From: a virus
IMG/VR virus record: IMGVR_UViG_3300025154_000064
Coordinates: 24,975 to 88,974 of that record
Direction: 5' to 3' (one strand)
Length of the DNA: 64,000 bases
The notes under the pieces are model-generated. The model was not told the origin of the DNA. It worked only from the letters and a program-made list of their open reading frames with translations, and ran no database searches. This document shows positions 34,941 to 43,521 of the stretch, one piece after another; the first letter of the stretch is position 1, and each line of letters opens with the position of its first letter. The translations under genes and the position numbers were made by a program.

Positions 34941-35281
34941 ACGTTAAAATCTATCTCACAATTGGTTTGGGGTACATCATCGGCGATGTCGTTTCCGAAG
35001 ATGAAGATTATATCGATATACAGTACGCAGGAAAGGTTGGCGCCACAGCTCAGGGTGTGATGATCGCAGAGCCGATTCCGCCATGGTTTAATAACGCGGA
35101 AGAGTTGATAAGAGAATTCAAGATTCCTACGGATATTATAATCTTTGAAGGCTATGCGCATCCGGATCTTGCAAGCGCTTATGAGCAGTATGCTCAGAAG
35201 TTCAAAGCTAAATCAGCCGGCCTGGTGATTGCGAAAGCCAGCGACATTCCAAACAACGTAACGCCATTTCAGAGGAGATAA
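34937..35281 (+). CDS. Uncharacterised 114-aa protein
   Basis: The start overlaps the previous stop. N-terminal beta-like part (VKIYLTIGLGYIIGDVV), then an acidic stretch and a mixed C-terminus. No family recognised. Three bases separate it from the next gene. Confidence 0.55.
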   Translation: MNVKIYLTIGLGYIIGDVVSEDEDYIDIQYAGKVGATAQGVMIAEPIPPWFNNAEELIREFKIPTDIIIFEGYAHPDLASAYEQYAQKFKAKSAGLVIAKASDIPNNVTPFQRR

Positions 35282-35284
35282 TCA

Positions 35285-35548
35285 ATGTCAAACAGAGGAA
35301 ATCAGTGGGTGGAATTTTCCAAAGAGGTCCTATGCCACATCGATGACTATACCGTTCCGCAGTACGGCGATATGCCGGACGATCAGGTTGAAGAGTTCAC
35401 GCTGGCCGATTTCAAAACCAATTTGAAGAAATACATGAACCGCATAGGCAGCAACGCACGCGGGAACGATGAGGCAGTCAGGGACGCATTCAAGATCGCG
35501 CATTACGCATGCATAATGTGTGCGCTGCTCAGGAAAGAGGTTGAATAG
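35285..35548 (+). CDS. Uncharacterised 87-aa protein
   Basis: Acidic, mostly helical (PDDQVEEFTLADFKTNLKKY). No family recognised. Adjacent (three bases) to the deoxyribonucleotidase gene. Confidence 0.55.
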   Translation: MSNRGNQWVEFSKEVLCHIDDYTVPQYGDMPDDQVEEFTLADFKTNLKKYMNRIGSNARGNDEAVRDAFKIAHYACIMCALLRKEVE

Positions 35549-35550
35549 CC

Positions 35551-36168
35551 ATGAAAACAAGAAGTTTAATAGCCTCTGACATGGATGGGGTCCTGGTAGA
35601 TACCGTCGGACACCTTAAGAAAGTCGGCGCTGAGCATGGGTACCGAATAGAATATTCGGATCATTATTCGCTGGACATATATAAAGACGGCGAAAAAGTT
35701 GACTACTGGGATCCGGATGTCACAGACCTCTTCAACGAGACCTTCGACAGGTACGATGAGATAGAGATATTCCCTGGCGCCGAAGAGTTCATCCATAAGA
35801 TGTATGAATTGACAGGCCAGCCGTTTTTGATCGTAACCGCAAGGCCTATCAGCCATGCCACCGAGACGCACAAGCTCATTAAACGATTCGCAAAGAAAAC
35901 CCCGTATGTCGTGGCGTTTGCGGACGGGTGCGACAAACACCGGTACCTGAGTGGGTATAAGTTTTTCATTGAGGATCGGCGCCGGACAGCCATAGACCTC
36001 GTCAACATGGGGAAAATAGTTTTCCTTATCGACACTGTCTATAACCAACCTACGGAAGAGATGACCTCAAACAAGATTCTCATGGAGGAAATAATCCGGA
36101 TCGATAGCCTGGAAGATCTTATCCCAAAGGCAAAATATTATTCGTCTCACGCGGGAGGAACCTTTTGA
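35551..36168 (+). CDS. 5'(3')-deoxyribonucleotidase-like HAD protein
   Basis: A 205-aa HAD phosphatase: SDMDGVLVDTVG at residues 8-19 gives the DxD nucleophile motif; FLIVTARP motif II near 89; KFFIEDRR motif III-like near 137. This layout fits phage and bacterial 5'(3')-deoxyribonucleotidases, which remove phosphate from dNMPs. Together with the kinase-like protein and ThyX it points to control of the dNTP pool. Confidence 0.75.
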   Translation: MKTRSLIASDMDGVLVDTVGHLKKVGAEHGYRIEYSDHYSLDIYKDGEKVDYWDPDVTDLFNETFDRYDEIEIFPGAEEFIHKMYELTGQPFLIVTARPISHATETHKLIKRFAKKTPYVVAFADGCDKHRYLSGYKFFIEDRRRTAIDLVNMGKIVFLIDTVYNQPTEEMTSNKILMEEIIRIDSLEDLIPKAKYYSSHAGGTF

Positions 36169-36384
36169 ATGGACCTTATCGAAGAGGCTGATAAACTGAT
36201 CGAAGAGATGACTGCTTTAGCCATCAGTAAGGCCAAGGAAGCGTTGTTAGCAACCGGCACGGTGAAGTGTGAGGATTGTGGTTGCACCATACCAATAAAG
36301 AGACGAAAGGCGATCCCGAGCTGCACAAGGTGTATTGATTGCCAAATAGATTACGACGAGGTGAACCATGGAAAAAAAATATGA
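36169..36384 (+). CDS. TraR/DksA-family C4 zinc-finger protein
   Basis: A 71-aa protein (TraR is about 73). Helical N-terminus, then CEDCGCTIPIKRRKAIPSC, then CIDCQ, the C4 zinc finger of TraR/DksA. Such small phage versions bind RNA polymerase through the secondary channel and mimic DksA/ppGpp. Immediately downstream the SleB-like gene overlaps by 17 bases. Confidence 0.82.
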   Translation: MDLIEEADKLIEEMTALAISKAKEALLATGTVKCEDCGCTIPIKRRKAIPSCTRCIDCQIDYDEVNHGKKI

Positions 36385-36787
36385 AGACATTGTTTTTCTT
36401 GCGCTGTGCGTTTGGCGGGAAGCCAGAGGGGAAAAAGAGATGGCGCAAGTCGGGGTGGCACAATGCATAATGAATCGTGTCAAGCGGCCTGGGTGGTGGG
36501 GGAATGACGTCAAGTCGGTCATCTTCAAAAAGTGGCAGTTTTCGTCCCTCACGGATCCGAAAGATCGACAACTGACCGTGTGGCCGGAAAAAGATACGTT
36601 AGATTGGATTCGTGCGGTTCACGTAGCCGAAGATGTCGTTGAGGGACGGGTCCTAAACCCGGTCTTAGGCGCCGACAGCTACCACGATATCAGTATCCCG
36701 GCACCGAAGTGGACAAAAACGGCAAGGTATGTTACGCAGCTCGGACGGATAAAGTTCTATGATGTTGACCATGACTATGAGGTATAA
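36368..36787 (+). CDS. SleB-like cell wall hydrolase
   Basis: A 139-aa hydrolase_2/SleB domain: CVWREARGEKEMAQVGVAQC has the catalytic Glu, then RVKRPGWWGNDVKSV and LGADSYHD. No signal peptide is visible, so it would act as an endolysin only with a holin or the small TM proteins. Expressed in the early/replication transcript rather than the late one, unusual for an endolysin. Confidence 0.78.
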   Translation: MEKKYEDIVFLALCVWREARGEKEMAQVGVAQCIMNRVKRPGWWGNDVKSVIFKKWQFSSLTDPKDRQLTVWPEKDTLDWIRAVHVAEDVVEGRVLNPVLGADSYHDISIPAPKWTKTARYVTQLGRIKFYDVDHDYEV

Positions 36788-36789
36788 TA

Positions 36790-37356
36790 ATGCAGAAGGT
36801 TTTATGGCTGGACACTGAGACGACAGGCGTTGACCCGGTAAAGAATTCCATAATTCAAATTGCCGGCATTGTCGAAGTTGACGAAGTCGCTATCGACAGA
36901 TTTTCGATTTTCATGCAGCCATTCCCTGGCGCAGAGATAGAGCCTGAAGCTCTGGTGGTGAGCGGCACAACGCTGGAAAAACTCGAAACATACAAAAGCT
37001 TCGCTCTTGGTATGGACAGATTCAAGTGTAAACTCGAAGAGAACATCGACAAGTTCAGCAAGACCGACAAGTTCATTCTCGCCGGGTACAATATCGGTTA
37101 TGATGCTGGATTTCTGAGGCAGGCTTTTTTGCATGTGGGTGACAACTTCTTCGGAAGCTGGTTTTTTAGCTGTAACCTTGATGTCATGACCTATGTGGCA
37201 GAGGATGTTAAGCGAGGGGCCCGATATGAAAGTCACAGCCTTGGCTCGGTGTGTGCTGTGAACGGGGTTTGTCTTGAGTGTGCGCATGATGCGCTGGCGG
37301 ATATCGCCGCTACCCGGGAACTTTATTATTCAATGAGGTTAAAGCTGGGAATGTGA
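36790..37356 (+). CDS. DnaQ-like 3'-5' exonuclease
   Basis: A 188-aa protein with Exo I LWLDTETTGVDP (residues 5-16), Exo II ILAGYNIGYDAGFL near 97, and Exo III HDALADIAATREL near 172. Proofreading or nucleotide-recycling exonuclease. Last gene of the rightward early transcript, directly followed by a strong terminator. Confidence 0.88.
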   Translation: MQKVLWLDTETTGVDPVKNSIIQIAGIVEVDEVAIDRFSIFMQPFPGAEIEPEALVVSGTTLEKLETYKSFALGMDRFKCKLEENIDKFSKTDKFILAGYNIGYDAGFLRQAFLHVGDNFFGSWFFSCNLDVMTYVAEDVKRGARYESHSLGSVCAVNGVCLECAHDALADIAATRELYYSMRLKLGM

Positions 37357-37362
37357 AATGTG

Positions 37363-37395
37363 ACCCCTTACGGCGACATGGTCGCCGTAAGGGGT
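37363..37395. terminator. Bidirectional terminator between convergent operons
   Basis: ACCCCTTACGGCGAC (37363-37377) pairs perfectly with GTCGCCGTAAGGGGT (37381-37395), loop ATG. It separates the rightward early operon from the long leftward cluster. No strong T-run, so efficiency is inferred. Confidence 0.75.
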
Positions 37396-37399
37396 TGGC

Positions 37400-37708
37400 T
37401 TAACCAAAAATCTTCTTAGAAAGATGGTGAATGTCAGCCCACGCTAAAATATCTTCAGGCATTGCTGCTCTTGTAATTGGATGCTCAAAATACCACCCAA
37501 GATATCTTGGACTACAGTTTCCAATAAAATCCATTACATCCGCTGCAAGGCGTTGCACCAATCCGGTCTTTACGAACCTGTCAAAAATAATTTTATCGTG
37601 CTGCTCTTTCGTTATATTCCAAAGCTTTTCCATACTCTGGGTGTGCGCATTTTTCATTTTGCGCTCAAGGTATTCACTGTAAGTATTATAGCCAAAATAT
37701 CGTTCCAT
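37400..37708 (-). CDS. Uncharacterised 102-aa protein
   Basis: ATG 37708 lies two bases after the upstream stop with GGTGGAG as ribosome site. Helical (YSEYLERKMKNAHTQSMEKL), then AADVMDFIGNCSPRYLG. No family recognised. Last gene in this leftward transcript. Confidence 0.55.
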   Translation of the reverse strand: MERYFGYNTYSEYLERKMKNAHTQSMEKLWNITKEQHDKIIFDRFVKTGLVQRLAADVMDFIGNCSPRYLGWYFEHPITRAAMPEDILAWADIHHLSKKIFG

Positions 37709-37709
37709 T

Positions 37710-38336
37710 TCACTCCACCTTCCAAACATCTATTCCGTTATGGTTGGTTACAACAAGCTGGTGTTTTGTGACAAGAGATACCAATCTGTTGGTAAGCCCG
37801 CGAAGATTACGTAAGCTGGGGCTTCCTGGCCTAATGCTTCTTAAAATATCAACGATCGGAATAACGCTTTTCGGAACAGGTGGGTGCTTGACCTGATATT
37901 CAATCGCCTGGGCAAACATCAGACCAGCACCGAACACCCATATTGGATTATCAGGCTCATCGATCATGGCTGCCATATCAACGTGCTCTTCGATCTCGGC
38001 ACGCTCTTCATCCGGGCACCACTGCATTAAAAGATCATCCACAAACCAATCATCTGCTGTTCGCTTCGGCCAAGTTAATATCTGGACCAGAGTGTCCGGG
38101 GTCCCTTTGGCAAAATAAGCAGACGAAAAAAGAGGATGAACCGTTTCGGCGAGGTAGGCGTGGCCGAGTTCGTGAAGATACTCGATGTCGCGCCATTCAG
38201 CGTCAGGCGGCGGGACATAAATTGTGTGTGTCTTCTCGACTGGGTTAGAGGTTATTTCCATGTGGCGAGTCTCATGTTGGATTGTTGAGACTCGCCACTT
38301 TAGGGACGATTGTATCTTTTGGATTAGAGATATCAC
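37710..38336 (-). CDS. HExGH metallopeptidase-like protein
   Basis: A 208-aa protein. YLHELGHAYLAE near residue 53 gives an H-E-L-G-H zinc motif. It has a GTG start overlapping the upstream stop (GTGA). C-terminal HTH-like segment (LRNLRGLTNRLVSLVTKHQL). ImmA-type phage peptidases combine such a zinc motif with regulator control, but the similarity to ImmA is only general. Confidence 0.6.
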   Translation of the reverse strand: MISLIQKIQSSLKWRVSTIQHETRHMEITSNPVEKTHTIYVPPPDAEWRDIEYLHELGHAYLAETVHPLFSSAYFAKGTPDTLVQILTWPKRTADDWFVDDLLMQWCPDEERAEIEEHVDMAAMIDEPDNPIWVFGAGLMFAQAIEYQVKHPPVPKSVIPIVDILRSIRPGSPSLRNLRGLTNRLVSLVTKHQLVVTNHNGIDVWKVE

Positions 38337-39376
38337 ATCCCATATTCTCTCGAGAACTCAAAATCGCCAACGGTAAGCCGGACCATGAACCCAATGCGAG
38401 TAACTTCAGTTTCGCAGTCATCGCACTTAGCCGTGTGTATCCGCGGTTCGATCGTGGCGGTTGGAATAGCCTCTTTGATTTTAAGCAGCGCATCATATTG
38501 ATCTGCCGACAAATGTTCGGCATCTTCAACGTCAAACGAAACATCGTGGCGGTCATATTCATCTTCACCTTCGCACACATCGCTCTTGGTCAGTTTCTTG
38601 TAGCGATTAAAGACATCAAGAGGCGCGTAAACCTCAGCCCTGATCGCATCGATTATTTCCTGGTCCGGCAGGAAGCCGTCTTTGTATCGAAGCTTCTGGT
38701 TCTCGGTTCCGTTGGCTTCGACCCAGGCTTTGATCTGATTGACTTTGCGTTGTTCCTTAGCTATAGCTTCGGCCTTGAGAGCTTCCTGTTCGCGCTTGTA
38801 TTCTTCGGCGTTGGTTCTGATTTTTTTATCCCTGATCATTTGATCGATATTATCCTCAAGATTGAGCCAGAATGCAAGCGACTTTGCGTCTTCATATGCA
38901 TCTTTGATGTCTGCATTGTCTTTTACAAGATAGTCTAACAGTAGACCTTCATCGCTACGTCTGGGATTGTTCTGCAATCCAAGGACTTCTTTTACCGTGT
39001 CAGCATAACCGATATATGGCAGCTCCACACCCCACGTATCATAGTGCTTTGTTACTGTCTTTTCAGGTTGGCCTTTTGCCCATTCTTTGAATTTAGCAAT
39101 TGCCATTTCAGTTCGCTGTAAATCTTTTGCTTGTTGTTCTTTGGTGACGGAAATCTCAAAATCAAGGATTTGCCTCAGCGCATCTATATCTGGCTTTGAT
39201 ACAGGATGTGCCTTTGGCAGAACAAACATACCGTCTTTCAAATCGCTGCATTTAGCTAACGCCGCACGCTGCTCTTCGGTGAGATCTGCCGGGTTAAATT
39301 CAATAGTGTCTTCGCCCTGGTTGTCGAGCCCTTCCAGAAGCGCCGCCTTTGCCGATACGAAAATAATAGCTTTCAT
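38333..39376 (-). CDS. Uncharacterised 347-aa protein
   Basis: ATG 39376 has GGAAGGA upstream. Mostly helical with long charged segments (EYKREQEALKAEAIAKEQRK), and a C-terminal zinc-like pair (CDDCETEV). Possibly a replication or DNA-binding accessory protein; no family recognised. Confidence 0.6.
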   Translation of the reverse strand: MKAIIFVSAKAALLEGLDNQGEDTIEFNPADLTEEQRAALAKCSDLKDGMFVLPKAHPVSKPDIDALRQILDFEISVTKEQQAKDLQRTEMAIAKFKEWAKGQPEKTVTKHYDTWGVELPYIGYADTVKEVLGLQNNPRRSDEGLLLDYLVKDNADIKDAYEDAKSLAFWLNLEDNIDQMIRDKKIRTNAEEYKREQEALKAEAIAKEQRKVNQIKAWVEANGTENQKLRYKDGFLPDQEIIDAIRAEVYAPLDVFNRYKKLTKSDVCEGEDEYDRHDVSFDVEDAEHLSADQYDALLKIKEAIPTATIEPRIHTAKCDDCETEVTRIGFMVRLTVGDFEFSREYGM

Positions 39377-39464
39377 GTGTGTGTTCCTTCCCGGCCATGC
39401 CGGATTGTTTGGTGTTGTGGTTACGGGTAGCCATGCTGCCCTGTTGAATAAAATAGTTGCCTTC

Positions 39465-39752
39465 TTAAAAATCGTCCGGGTGTTCATGGTCAGCTTTTGC
39501 GCGTTTGAACAGACCATCGATGGCGTAGGATGCTGACATTTCAATACCATCTGTTGTAAAGTCGTCTAACATTTCGATTGTGTCGTAAAGGTCCTGTGCG
39601 GCATCGAGCCAATCCTGCATCTTTTTCCACGGTTTTCCGTGATGGCTTAAAGCGGCTTTTGTTTGTTATAAATCGTATTCAAGACGGTTCCTGATTTGCT
39701 AAACCAGCCTCGCCCTAAGCTCTGCGCTGAATCCCTTCATGCTGTAATTCAT
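39465..39752 (-). pseudogene. Small gene with two in-frame stop codons
   Basis: ATG 39752 with strong GGGGAGGTGG begins NYSMKGFSAELRARLV, then TAG, QIRNRLEYDL, then TAA, then QTKAALSHHGKPWKKMQDWL, continuing in the same frame to TAA 39465. The intact 3' part could restart at ATG 39620 (51 aa). Continuous protein-like reading through both stops suggests a recently broken gene, or less likely recoded stops. Confidence 0.5.
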
Positions 39753-39771
39753 CTTACCACCTCCCCAAGCG

Positions 39772-39966
39772 CTAAATGCACATCCCGTCAACAACCTTTG
39801 GTGCAGCTTCATCAGCGCAATATACGATAAGAAACGTTTTCTCTTTTCGGACATGGACTCTTTTCACGCCTGGATTGAAATCTTCGATATGAAGACACTC
39901 AAAACCACGGAAGTCAAAGCTGCGTTCAGCCGTATAATATTCACCTTTATTTTCCTGCTTAAACAT
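39772..39966 (-). CDS. Uncharacterised 64-aa protein
   Basis: ATG 39966 with GGGGTGGTG just upstream (the sequence of the recombinase end). Beta-rich (TAERSFDFRGFECLHIEDF, then HVRKEKTFLIVYCAD). No family recognised. Confidence 0.5.
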   Translation of the reverse strand: MFKQENKGEYYTAERSFDFRGFECLHIEDFNPGVKRVHVRKEKTFLIVYCADEAAPKVVDGMCI

Positions 39967-39968
39967 AG

Positions 39969-40814
39969 TCACCACCCCATAGCCTTACCAACCCGGCGCC
40001 GAAGCATATCCGGCGTCGGGTGAATGTAAACGTTCACGATCGTATCCGGCTGGTCACCCAGTAGGAAGGCGATGTCCTTTATATCCATTCCGCCTTCATA
40101 ATGCAACCATGTAGCGACGTAATGCCGGAAGGTGTGGGGACCCCTCTCATCGGATCCATTCTTCAGGCCCAGGTAGGACAACATGTCCTTCACGATCTTC
40201 GCGCACTGGTCCTCTGACGGGAAGAGGCCGCCATCAACCCGGAGCAAAAGCTTTTCCATCAGCACCGCGGTCTCGGGCGAAAAGAAAACCGGCCGCGGCA
40301 CCGTCTTTGAATCGTTCAGCATGATCATTCGGGTTTCGATATTCACATCTTCGGCACGAATCAGCGACAGCTCTTTTATCCGGGCGCCGGTCTCAACCAG
40401 CAAGCGGACAAGGATCTTGTTGCGAAGGGTCTTGACGTAGCACTGAAGGGCCGCAAAGTCGTAGGCCAGGCACTTGGCAACGTCTTCCTCAGAAAACCAT
40501 CTGGCGAGGCTCTTGCGCTGGCTGTCCTTGCGTTCATCATGCGCGATCCGGAAGGAATAATCCGTTGGACACCCGAGCCACTTCAAAAAGTGTCTCACCG
40601 TCGTGAGACACAATTGAATTGAAGTGCCTTTCATGGTCTTCGACAGCTCGGTAGCGAAGGCGTGCATATCGAAGCTTTGGTCGATGATAATCCCGCCGGC
40701 GCGGCAATAATCTGAAAGTTTTTTGAGGGAGTTTTCGTAGCTCTTGAGTGTCTTGGTGCTGAGACTCTTCGTTTGGTTTATCGCTTCAAAGTACCGCTCT
40801 ATTTGCGGCATCAT
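39969..40814 (-). CDS. XerC-like tyrosine recombinase
   Basis: A 281-aa protein: N-terminal SAM-like core (ALRNKILVRLLVETGARIKE), catalytic Arg in VETGARIKELSL, HTFRHY box II, then FLLGDQPDTIVNVYIH with the Tyr nucleophile. The usual His before the tyrosine segment is Asp (LGDQ). It is a second recombinase, 20 kb from the integrase and in a different operon. Possible role in genome monomerisation, or a relic of another element. Confidence 0.82.
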   Translation of the reverse strand: MMPQIERYFEAINQTKSLSTKTLKSYENSLKKLSDYCRAGGIIIDQSFDMHAFATELSKTMKGTSIQLCLTTVRHFLKWLGCPTDYSFRIAHDERKDSQRKSLARWFSEEDVAKCLAYDFAALQCYVKTLRNKILVRLLVETGARIKELSLIRAEDVNIETRMIMLNDSKTVPRPVFFSPETAVLMEKLLLRVDGGLFPSEDQCAKIVKDMLSYLGLKNGSDERGPHTFRHYVATWLHYEGGMDIKDIAFLLGDQPDTIVNVYIHPTPDMLRRRVGKAMGW

Positions 40815-40817
40815 GTT

Positions 40818-40985
40818 TCACCTCTCTTCGTACCCCAAATTGTTCAGTTCTTCCCAGTGCTCTGCAACCCACCGTCTATGAAAAACCATCTCTTCGTCCG
40901 TTAAACTCACCGGATCAACGCCGTTGAGAGCATTTTCACAAACGCGATCAAACTTTTCATCCTCATAGCCGTATTCGTTCATCAT
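40818..40985 (-). CDS. Small acidic protein
   Basis: A 55-aa protein with AAAGGA before ATG 40985. Acidic and helical (DEKFDRVCENALNGVDPV, then HRRWVAEHWEEL). No family recognised. Directly upstream of the second recombinase. Confidence 0.5.
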   Translation of the reverse strand: MMNEYGYEDEKFDRVCENALNGVDPVSLTDEEMVFHRRWVAEHWEELNNLGYEER

Positions 40986-40989
40986 ACTT

Positions 40990-41448
40990 TTATCCTTTCT
41001 TCGCATCCATATTCAGCCGCGACTTTTGGACCGGCCTCGGACCCTTTGTGAACGTCTTGAACACATCCCCCGGGTCCAACCCCAGCGCGGTGACAAAGTT
41101 CCCAAGCTTCAGCTGGCACATCCAGCAAAACTTGGTGTCCTTGTTGATCTCGGTGGCGTTTGGGTCGACCGTCTTGTCGCAGAAATAGCACCCGGCGGCG
41201 GCTTCCTGGTAGATGTTATTCACCATGTCAAAGACCGGGTTCTCGGAATCATCGTCATAGTCGTCAAGGCCAAGGCCTTCCCTGACCTCAAGCTCGATCC
41301 AGTTGAAAAAGAAGTCCACAATCTTATCCCGGTCTTCCTTCTCAAGAGACCCCAGAAGAAACGTCACCTCGGCCAACTGCGCATCCTTCGCTGTAAGTTT
41401 CTTCGATGCAAGGACGTCTTCAAGTTTCACTACTTTCTTTTTTTCCAA
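40990..41448 (-). CDS. Zinc-ribbon protein with unusual TTG start
   Basis: A 152-aa protein. TTG 41448 is the likely start because AGGAGG lies seven bases upstream, inside what would be codons 2-3 of the in-frame ATG 41463. CYFCDKTVDP and FCWMCQLKL pairs form a zinc ribbon. The rest is acidic. It overlaps the preceding gene by 29 bases. Confidence 0.65.
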   Translation of the reverse strand: MEKKKVVKLEDVLASKKLTAKDAQLAEVTFLLGSLEKEDRDKIVDFFFNWIELEVREGLGLDDYDDDSENPVFDMVNNIYQEAAAGCYFCDKTVDPNATEINKDTKFCWMCQLKLGNFVTALGLDPGDVFKTFTKGPRPVQKSRLNMDAKKG

Positions 41449-41632
41449 AATATTCCTCCTCATTTTTAATCAATAAAAATCCATTGTCTATAAGCCATTT
41501 ATGGAACGTTTTTGCCGAATAGTGGCAGCCATCTTGTGATAAAAAAGATGGTATCCCTCGACATCTATCGTTTTTTAATGCAAAACAACCTATGGCTTTG
41601 CAAAATTCATGTTTTTGATATTCTCGATTCAT
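41420..41632 (-). CDS. Cys-rich small-domain paralogue
   Basis: A 70-aa protein: EFCKAIGC, C, C, then HYSAKTFHKWLIDNGFLLIK, paralogous with the first half of 21019-21324. The conserved Cys pattern and the AKxFHxWL segment suggest a small metal or iron-sulfur domain. Overlaps the next gene. Confidence 0.6.
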   Translation of the reverse strand: MNREYQKHEFCKAIGCFALKNDRCRGIPSFLSQDGCHYSAKTFHKWLIDNGFLLIKNEEEYFGKKESSET

Positions 41633-41650
41633 TTTTTTTCCATCATACCA

Positions 41651-43330
41651 TCAAGCCACTTTCTTGAAAAGTTCCATCTGGCCGGTTGGTTTCTCTTCGT
41701 ATTCGATCTTGAACTGGTCCCCCTTGGGTGCGAATAGGGGACGCTTAACGTTCTGTTCATAGGATGCTTTCCCCTCGAACGCTTCGGCCACTGATCTCTC
41801 TTCGTGTGTTAATTCCATGAACGGTTTGGCGCCGTAGTCGCACGGCAGCCACCCTTTGCCCTTACAGGCAACGATATTGAACCGTCGCAGGATATCCTCG
41901 CTTTGGAATGTCAGGTGGATGGTCCCTTTCTTGTGGCAGGTGATCTTGAAATAGGTGCTCTCGATTCCAGATGACCGGCCGGCGGCAAGTTCACTTGCGA
42001 TGACATCGGTCATTGACAGGTATGAATCCATTCCATCAAAGTAACACATGACCGTGTCAATGTCGTGAAGCTTCCTGGTGACATCGTCGTAGGTCTTCAG
42101 CCGCCACTCACCATGCCAGTCGGTGAACGGACCGCTGCCGTCGGTGTTTTGCCATCCCATTGGGATAACCACCTTCTTGTTGATCTTAAAAGCGCTGTTC
42201 GTTTTCCACCCATTAAAATAGTGGATGTTCTTTTCGTATGCGTTCTGGTCGTTATAACCGTGCCGGGTGAACATGTCAAAAATATCAACGACAGCCTGGG
42301 TGAGAGTTTCTTCATAGGTGCCTATCAGGTTTAGCACAAAGTTCCGGATGTTATTTTCGGTGAAATCCATTTTTTCGCACTGTTCCAGCTTCGCATTGAA
42401 TTCGTCTCGCTTCTTTGAGGTGAGGCGCTTCCGGACTTCAGGTAGCTCCAGCGCTTCCCGCCAGAAATCCTTTCGGACGGCGACCAGCATTTCATTGACG
42501 AAGTGCTGCATCAACGCCGTCATATCTTTGGTGGCGGTAGAACACCTGCTCGGCTCTTTATTCAGCCAGATATATTTCCCGACCTTTCGGTAATTCTTGA
42601 AATAGTCAAGGAAGGTCTCGGTGCACTTCGCAATGATCTGGTTGTATTCGGCTACCAACTCGGGGATCTTCTTACCGGTTGAAACCTCGTGTTTTTCCTC
42701 GACGGTCTCTGAAAACTTTTCCGCCTCATCATCGCACCCCTTGAACAGGTCGTCTTCCAGCTTGCGATGAATCTTGATATCGATAAGCGCCACCTCGACA
42801 TCGGTGCGGCGCTCGGCGTCCCGGAATCCGCCGGCGATATATTCGATCTCTGCATCCAGTTCGGACAACTTATCAACGAGCATCTTCCGGGTGTTGGTGT
42901 GCGGGTTTCGCAGGGTCTCAGCGTTCAGCAGGCAAATGATCTGGCCGCGGTACATGATATCGATCGCCTTCAGCAGGTGCTTATCGCCATCCCGGAACGG
43001 GGGGTTCATAATGATCAGGTCGAACTTATCCTGACCGGCAAAGGTCAGAAAGTCCGAATCGATCACCTTGATATTTTTCCCCAAGAGGGTCGCTCTAAGG
43101 TCCGGGTCGATCTCGATAGCCGAAATCTTTTCGTACCGGTTGTTGTTGTACCTTGAATCTGCATTGAGCGCTTCGATCAGGTCACCCTTGCCGGCCGAAG
43201 GCTCAAGGATGTTGAGGTCGTGCTTATACGTCCCCTCAAACTTTTTTATTCTCGAAATCATCTTGCTGGCCAACAGCGGCGGCGTTGGCCAAAGATCCGA
43301 TACGCCGTAGGCGTTAATCACGTTTGTCAT
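41651..43330 (-). CDS. N6-adenine DNA methyltransferase (DUF4942-type)
   Basis: A 559-aa protein: SAM motif I ILEPSAGKGDL near 49, motif IV IIMNPPF near 108, then a helical middle and the DUF4942-like C-terminal half (KDFWREALELPEVRKRL, then NIHYFNGWKTNSAFKINKK). Protects or marks DNA by adenine N6 methylation. No cognate endonuclease is adjacent, so it is probably an orphan anti-restriction or regulation enzyme. Confidence 0.85.
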   Translation of the reverse strand: MTNVINAYGVSDLWPTPPLLASKMISRIKKFEGTYKHDLNILEPSAGKGDLIEALNADSRYNNNRYEKISAIEIDPDLRATLLGKNIKVIDSDFLTFAGQDKFDLIIMNPPFRDGDKHLLKAIDIMYRGQIICLLNAETLRNPHTNTRKMLVDKLSELDAEIEYIAGGFRDAERRTDVEVALIDIKIHRKLEDDLFKGCDDEAEKFSETVEEKHEVSTGKKIPELVAEYNQIIAKCTETFLDYFKNYRKVGKYIWLNKEPSRCSTATKDMTALMQHFVNEMLVAVRKDFWREALELPEVRKRLTSKKRDEFNAKLEQCEKMDFTENNIRNFVLNLIGTYEETLTQAVVDIFDMFTRHGYNDQNAYEKNIHYFNGWKTNSAFKINKKVVIPMGWQNTDGSGPFTDWHGEWRLKTYDDVTRKLHDIDTVMCYFDGMDSYLSMTDVIASELAAGRSSGIESTYFKITCHKKGTIHLTFQSEDILRRFNIVACKGKGWLPCDYGAKPFMELTHEERSVAEAFEGKASYEQNVKRPLFAPKGDQFKIEYEEKPTGQMELFKKVA

Positions 43331-43521
43331 ATATCAAATTCCACCTCTTCATAATTTTCTTCATCATATTCAAAGGCGTTGATACTATTCGGAACATAGG
43401 CCCAATCAATTACGAATGGGTTGTCTCTGAACCAATCGTTTAATCCATCTTCGGCACCACCAATTTCGTCTGTATCTACCAACATATGGACCATTACTTC
43501 TGAAACTATTCGCTTCGTCAT
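43327..43521 (-). CDS. Uncharacterised 64-aa protein
   Basis: Start by ATGA overlap with the preceding stop. Acidic end (EEVEFDI) and HMLVDTDEIGG segment. No family recognised. Confidence 0.5.
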   Translation of the reverse strand: MTKRIVSEVMVHMLVDTDEIGGAEDGLNDWFRDNPFVIDWAYVPNSINAFEYDEENYEEVEFDI

